Assembly: GCA_000433135.1 (NCBI GenBank)
Contig: HF991915.1
Location: 5,854 to 12,091, forward strand
DNA length: 6,238 nucleotides
DNA from: Clostridium sp. CAG:921
GTDB taxonomy: Bacteria; Bacillota; Clostridia; TANB77; CAG-465
Direction of reading: 5' to 3'
Part shown: piece by piece, positions 5,316-6,238 of the stretch
Numbering within the stretch: position 1 is the first letter of the stretch
Layout of the letters: the number at the start of each line of letters is the position of its first letter
Program-made: the position numbers and the translations under genes
Notes under the pieces: model-generated
Seen by the model: the letters and a program-made list of their open reading frames with translations, nothing else
Told to the model about the DNA's origin: nothing
The model's database searches: none

Positions 5316-5343
5316 TATTTTATGTAAACAAGTCAATACTTTA
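5311..5343. repeat. Two 12-bp direct repeats at the helicase promoter, possible operator
   Basis: GTCAATATTTTA (5311-5322) and GTCAATACTTTA (5332-5343) match at 11 of 12 positions and start 21 bp apart, so they lie on the same face of the helix. The first overlaps the -35. They could be a tandem binding site for a regulator; the neighbouring XRE protein is the nearest candidate. Alternatively the distal copy is just a second -35-like sequence (TTGACT). Confidence 0.45.
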
Positions 5344-5539
5344 ATATTAGCATATGGAAATTTATTTATTTATCAAATGAATTTAATTTAATAGTATATA
5401 ATTAAATTTAATTATAATTATAAAGTCCTTATGTTTATTTTTTAAAGCATAATAAATCATGTTAAATATTTAACAAATAATGTATCATATATTTATGTTA
5501 TTTTACACATAATAACTAATATTAAAGAAGGGAGATTGT
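5344..5539 (+). promoter_or_regulatory. AT-rich leader of the XRE gene
   Basis: This is the part of the 305-bp divergent intergenic region nearer the regulator. It holds TATAAT at 5397-5402 without a good -35, and AT-rich near-palindromes around 5380-5416 (ATTTAAT/ATTAAAT). The ribosome binding site AAGGGAG (5528-5534) lies 5 nt before the ATG at 5540. I see no small gene or RNA here, and the exact promoter is not clear. Confidence 0.4.
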
Positions 5540-5884
5540 ATGAATTATTTAGCGTACTTTAAAGATGAAAATGATATCAGAAAAGCTATTTCAAACTCAG
5601 TTATTAAAATAAGAGAAAATAATAATCTAACTCAACAAAAATTAGCAGAAATGCTTGAAGTATCAGTAGAACATATTTCAAGAATTGAAAATGAAAAATA
5701 TACTTGCTCTATAAATTTAGTTTTTAAATTGTGTTCTATATTTAAAATGGAAATAGATGAATTTTTTGGCGTAGAAAAATCTAATAATTCTGATCTTGCT
5801 AACTTTTTAAAAGATTTATCTTTAGATCAACGTGATGCAATCGTTAAGTTTTGCAAAGAAGTTGAAAAAAGTAGTTCTAACTAA
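5540..5884 (+). CDS. XRE/Cro-CI family DNA-binding regulator
   Basis: This 114-aa single-domain cytoplasmic regulator has a classic XRE helix-turn-helix at about residues 17-76. The scaffold helix is IKIRENNNLT, the first HTH helix TQQKLAEMLEVS (31-42), the recognition helix VEHISRIENEK (43-53), and the following helix INLVFKLCSIFKMEIDEFFGV. Such proteins bind operators as dimers, usually repressing nearby genes. The C-terminal 35 residues (SNNSDLANFLKDLSLDQRDAIVKFCKEVEKSS) form a short helical pair that may support dimerisation. There is no enzyme or sensor domain. AAGGGAG (5528-5534) fixes the start. The gene diverges from the DExH helicase and converges on tadA. A role in controlling the helicase promoter or itself is plausible from position only. 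Confidence 0.9.
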   Translation: MNYLAYFKDENDIRKAISNSVIKIRENNNLTQQKLAEMLEVSVEHISRIENEKYTCSINLVFKLCSIFKMEIDEFFGVEKSNNSDLANFLKDLSLDQRDAIVKFCKEVEKSSSN

Positions 5885-5896
5885 GTTAGACAATTA

Positions 5897-5942
5897 GAAA
5901 AATCATCGAAATCTATTTCACTTTAGATTACGATGATTTTTC
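5897..5942. terminator. Bidirectional terminator between the XRE gene and tadA
   Basis: The arms GAAAAATCATCG (5897-5908) and CGATGATTTTTC (5931-5942) pair over 12 bp, and inner arms AATCTA (5910-5915) and TAGATT (5924-5929) extend the stem past one A-A mismatch to a loop of 8 nt. The T-run on the plus strand ends the XRE transcript 12 nt after its stop codon. The matching A-run on the left arm gives a T-run on the minus strand for tadA. Confidence 0.9.
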
Positions 5943-5975
5943 ATCTTTAATAAATATTTCTATAGTTATAATACC

Positions 5976-6238
5976 TCAAGTTTTAAGGTCCTTGTTTTTC
6001 TTATTTTTTCTTAACATTCTAAAAAAATCACTCAATATACTAGAACACTGAGTCTCTTCTAAATACTCATATTTAACTTTTACTGTTAAATTTTCATCTA
6101 AAATATTACAAACAGAACCAATACAACCGTTTTTATGATCTCTAGCTCCAAAAAATATTTTTGAAATTCTTGATTGGTTTATTGCTCCAGCACACATTGC
6201 ACAAGGTTCTAAAGTAACATACATTACGCAGCCATCTA
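5976..6238 (-). CDS. tadA: tRNA-specific adenosine deaminase, C-terminal part (runs off the right edge)
   Basis: TadA converts adenosine 34 to inosine in the wobble position of tRNA-Arg(ACG), allowing one tRNA to read several CGN codons; it is a zinc-dependent cytoplasmic homodimer. Visible here is DGCVMYVTLEPCAMCAGAI, the family hallmark with the zinc-binding PCxxC pair, followed by SRISKIFFGARDHKNGCIGS, the typical region after it, and a C-terminal helix SILSDFFRMLRKNKKNK. The HAE motif with the third zinc ligand and the catalytic Glu lies beyond the window. The frame is open to 6238, so the ATG at 6224 is internal and not the start. About 87 codons are present of a usual 150-160. The stop is TGA at 5976-5978. 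Other cytidine/deoxycytidylate deaminases share PCxxC, but the surrounding sequence fits TadA best. Confidence 0.9.
   Translation of the reverse strand, partial: DGCVMYVTLEPCAMCAGAINQSRISKIFFGARDHKNGCIGSVCNILDENLTVKVKYEYLEETQCSSILSDFFRMLRKNKKNKDLKT

Overview
The window is very AT-rich, uses the standard bacterial code (TGG for Trp, TGA as a stop) and has AGGAG-type ribosome binding sites, extended -10 promoters and short U-tailed terminators. This points to a low-GC Firmicute, most likely a clostridial relative. The species cannot be fixed from the sequence.

Left part (about 1-2460): a compact minus-strand gene cluster in very AT-rich, Asn/Lys/Ile-rich sequence. In transcription order it holds a 362-aa protein of unknown function with a winged-helix-like C-terminus, a small four-cysteine protein that is frameshifted or cut off from a start codon (1190-1374), a 51-aa ORF and a 130-aa ORF lying in one frame and separated by a single TAA, and an uncharacterised acidic protein of about 139-151 aa. 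I read the two middle ORFs as one JAB/MPN (JAMM isopeptidase-like) gene that is now broken. The glutamate-strand start and the C-terminal strands of the fold seem to be there, but the HxHP...SxxD metal site is missing. The cluster looks like a decaying accessory or mobile-element module.

Middle (about 2460-3140): no intact gene. It holds a plus-strand extended -10 promoter, followed by a structured, relatively GC-rich segment with a long hairpin (candidate small RNA), a second hairpin near 2847-2889, and the 3' part of a minus-strand open frame that looks like a truncated gene. It ends at a strong terminator serving the helicase.

Right part (about 3098-6238): better conserved, less extreme sequence of chromosomal character. 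A complete DExH (HrpA/HrpB-like) ATP-dependent helicase is read on the minus strand from a near-consensus sigma-A promoter, whose -35 region overlaps two 12-bp direct repeats 21 bp apart. Divergent from it is a 114-aa XRE-family regulator. It converges, through a shared hairpin terminator, on the C-terminal part of tadA (tRNA adenosine deaminase), which runs off the right edge.

The helicase, regulator and tadA need not work together. The regulator is the obvious candidate to act on the shared intergenic region, but that is inference.
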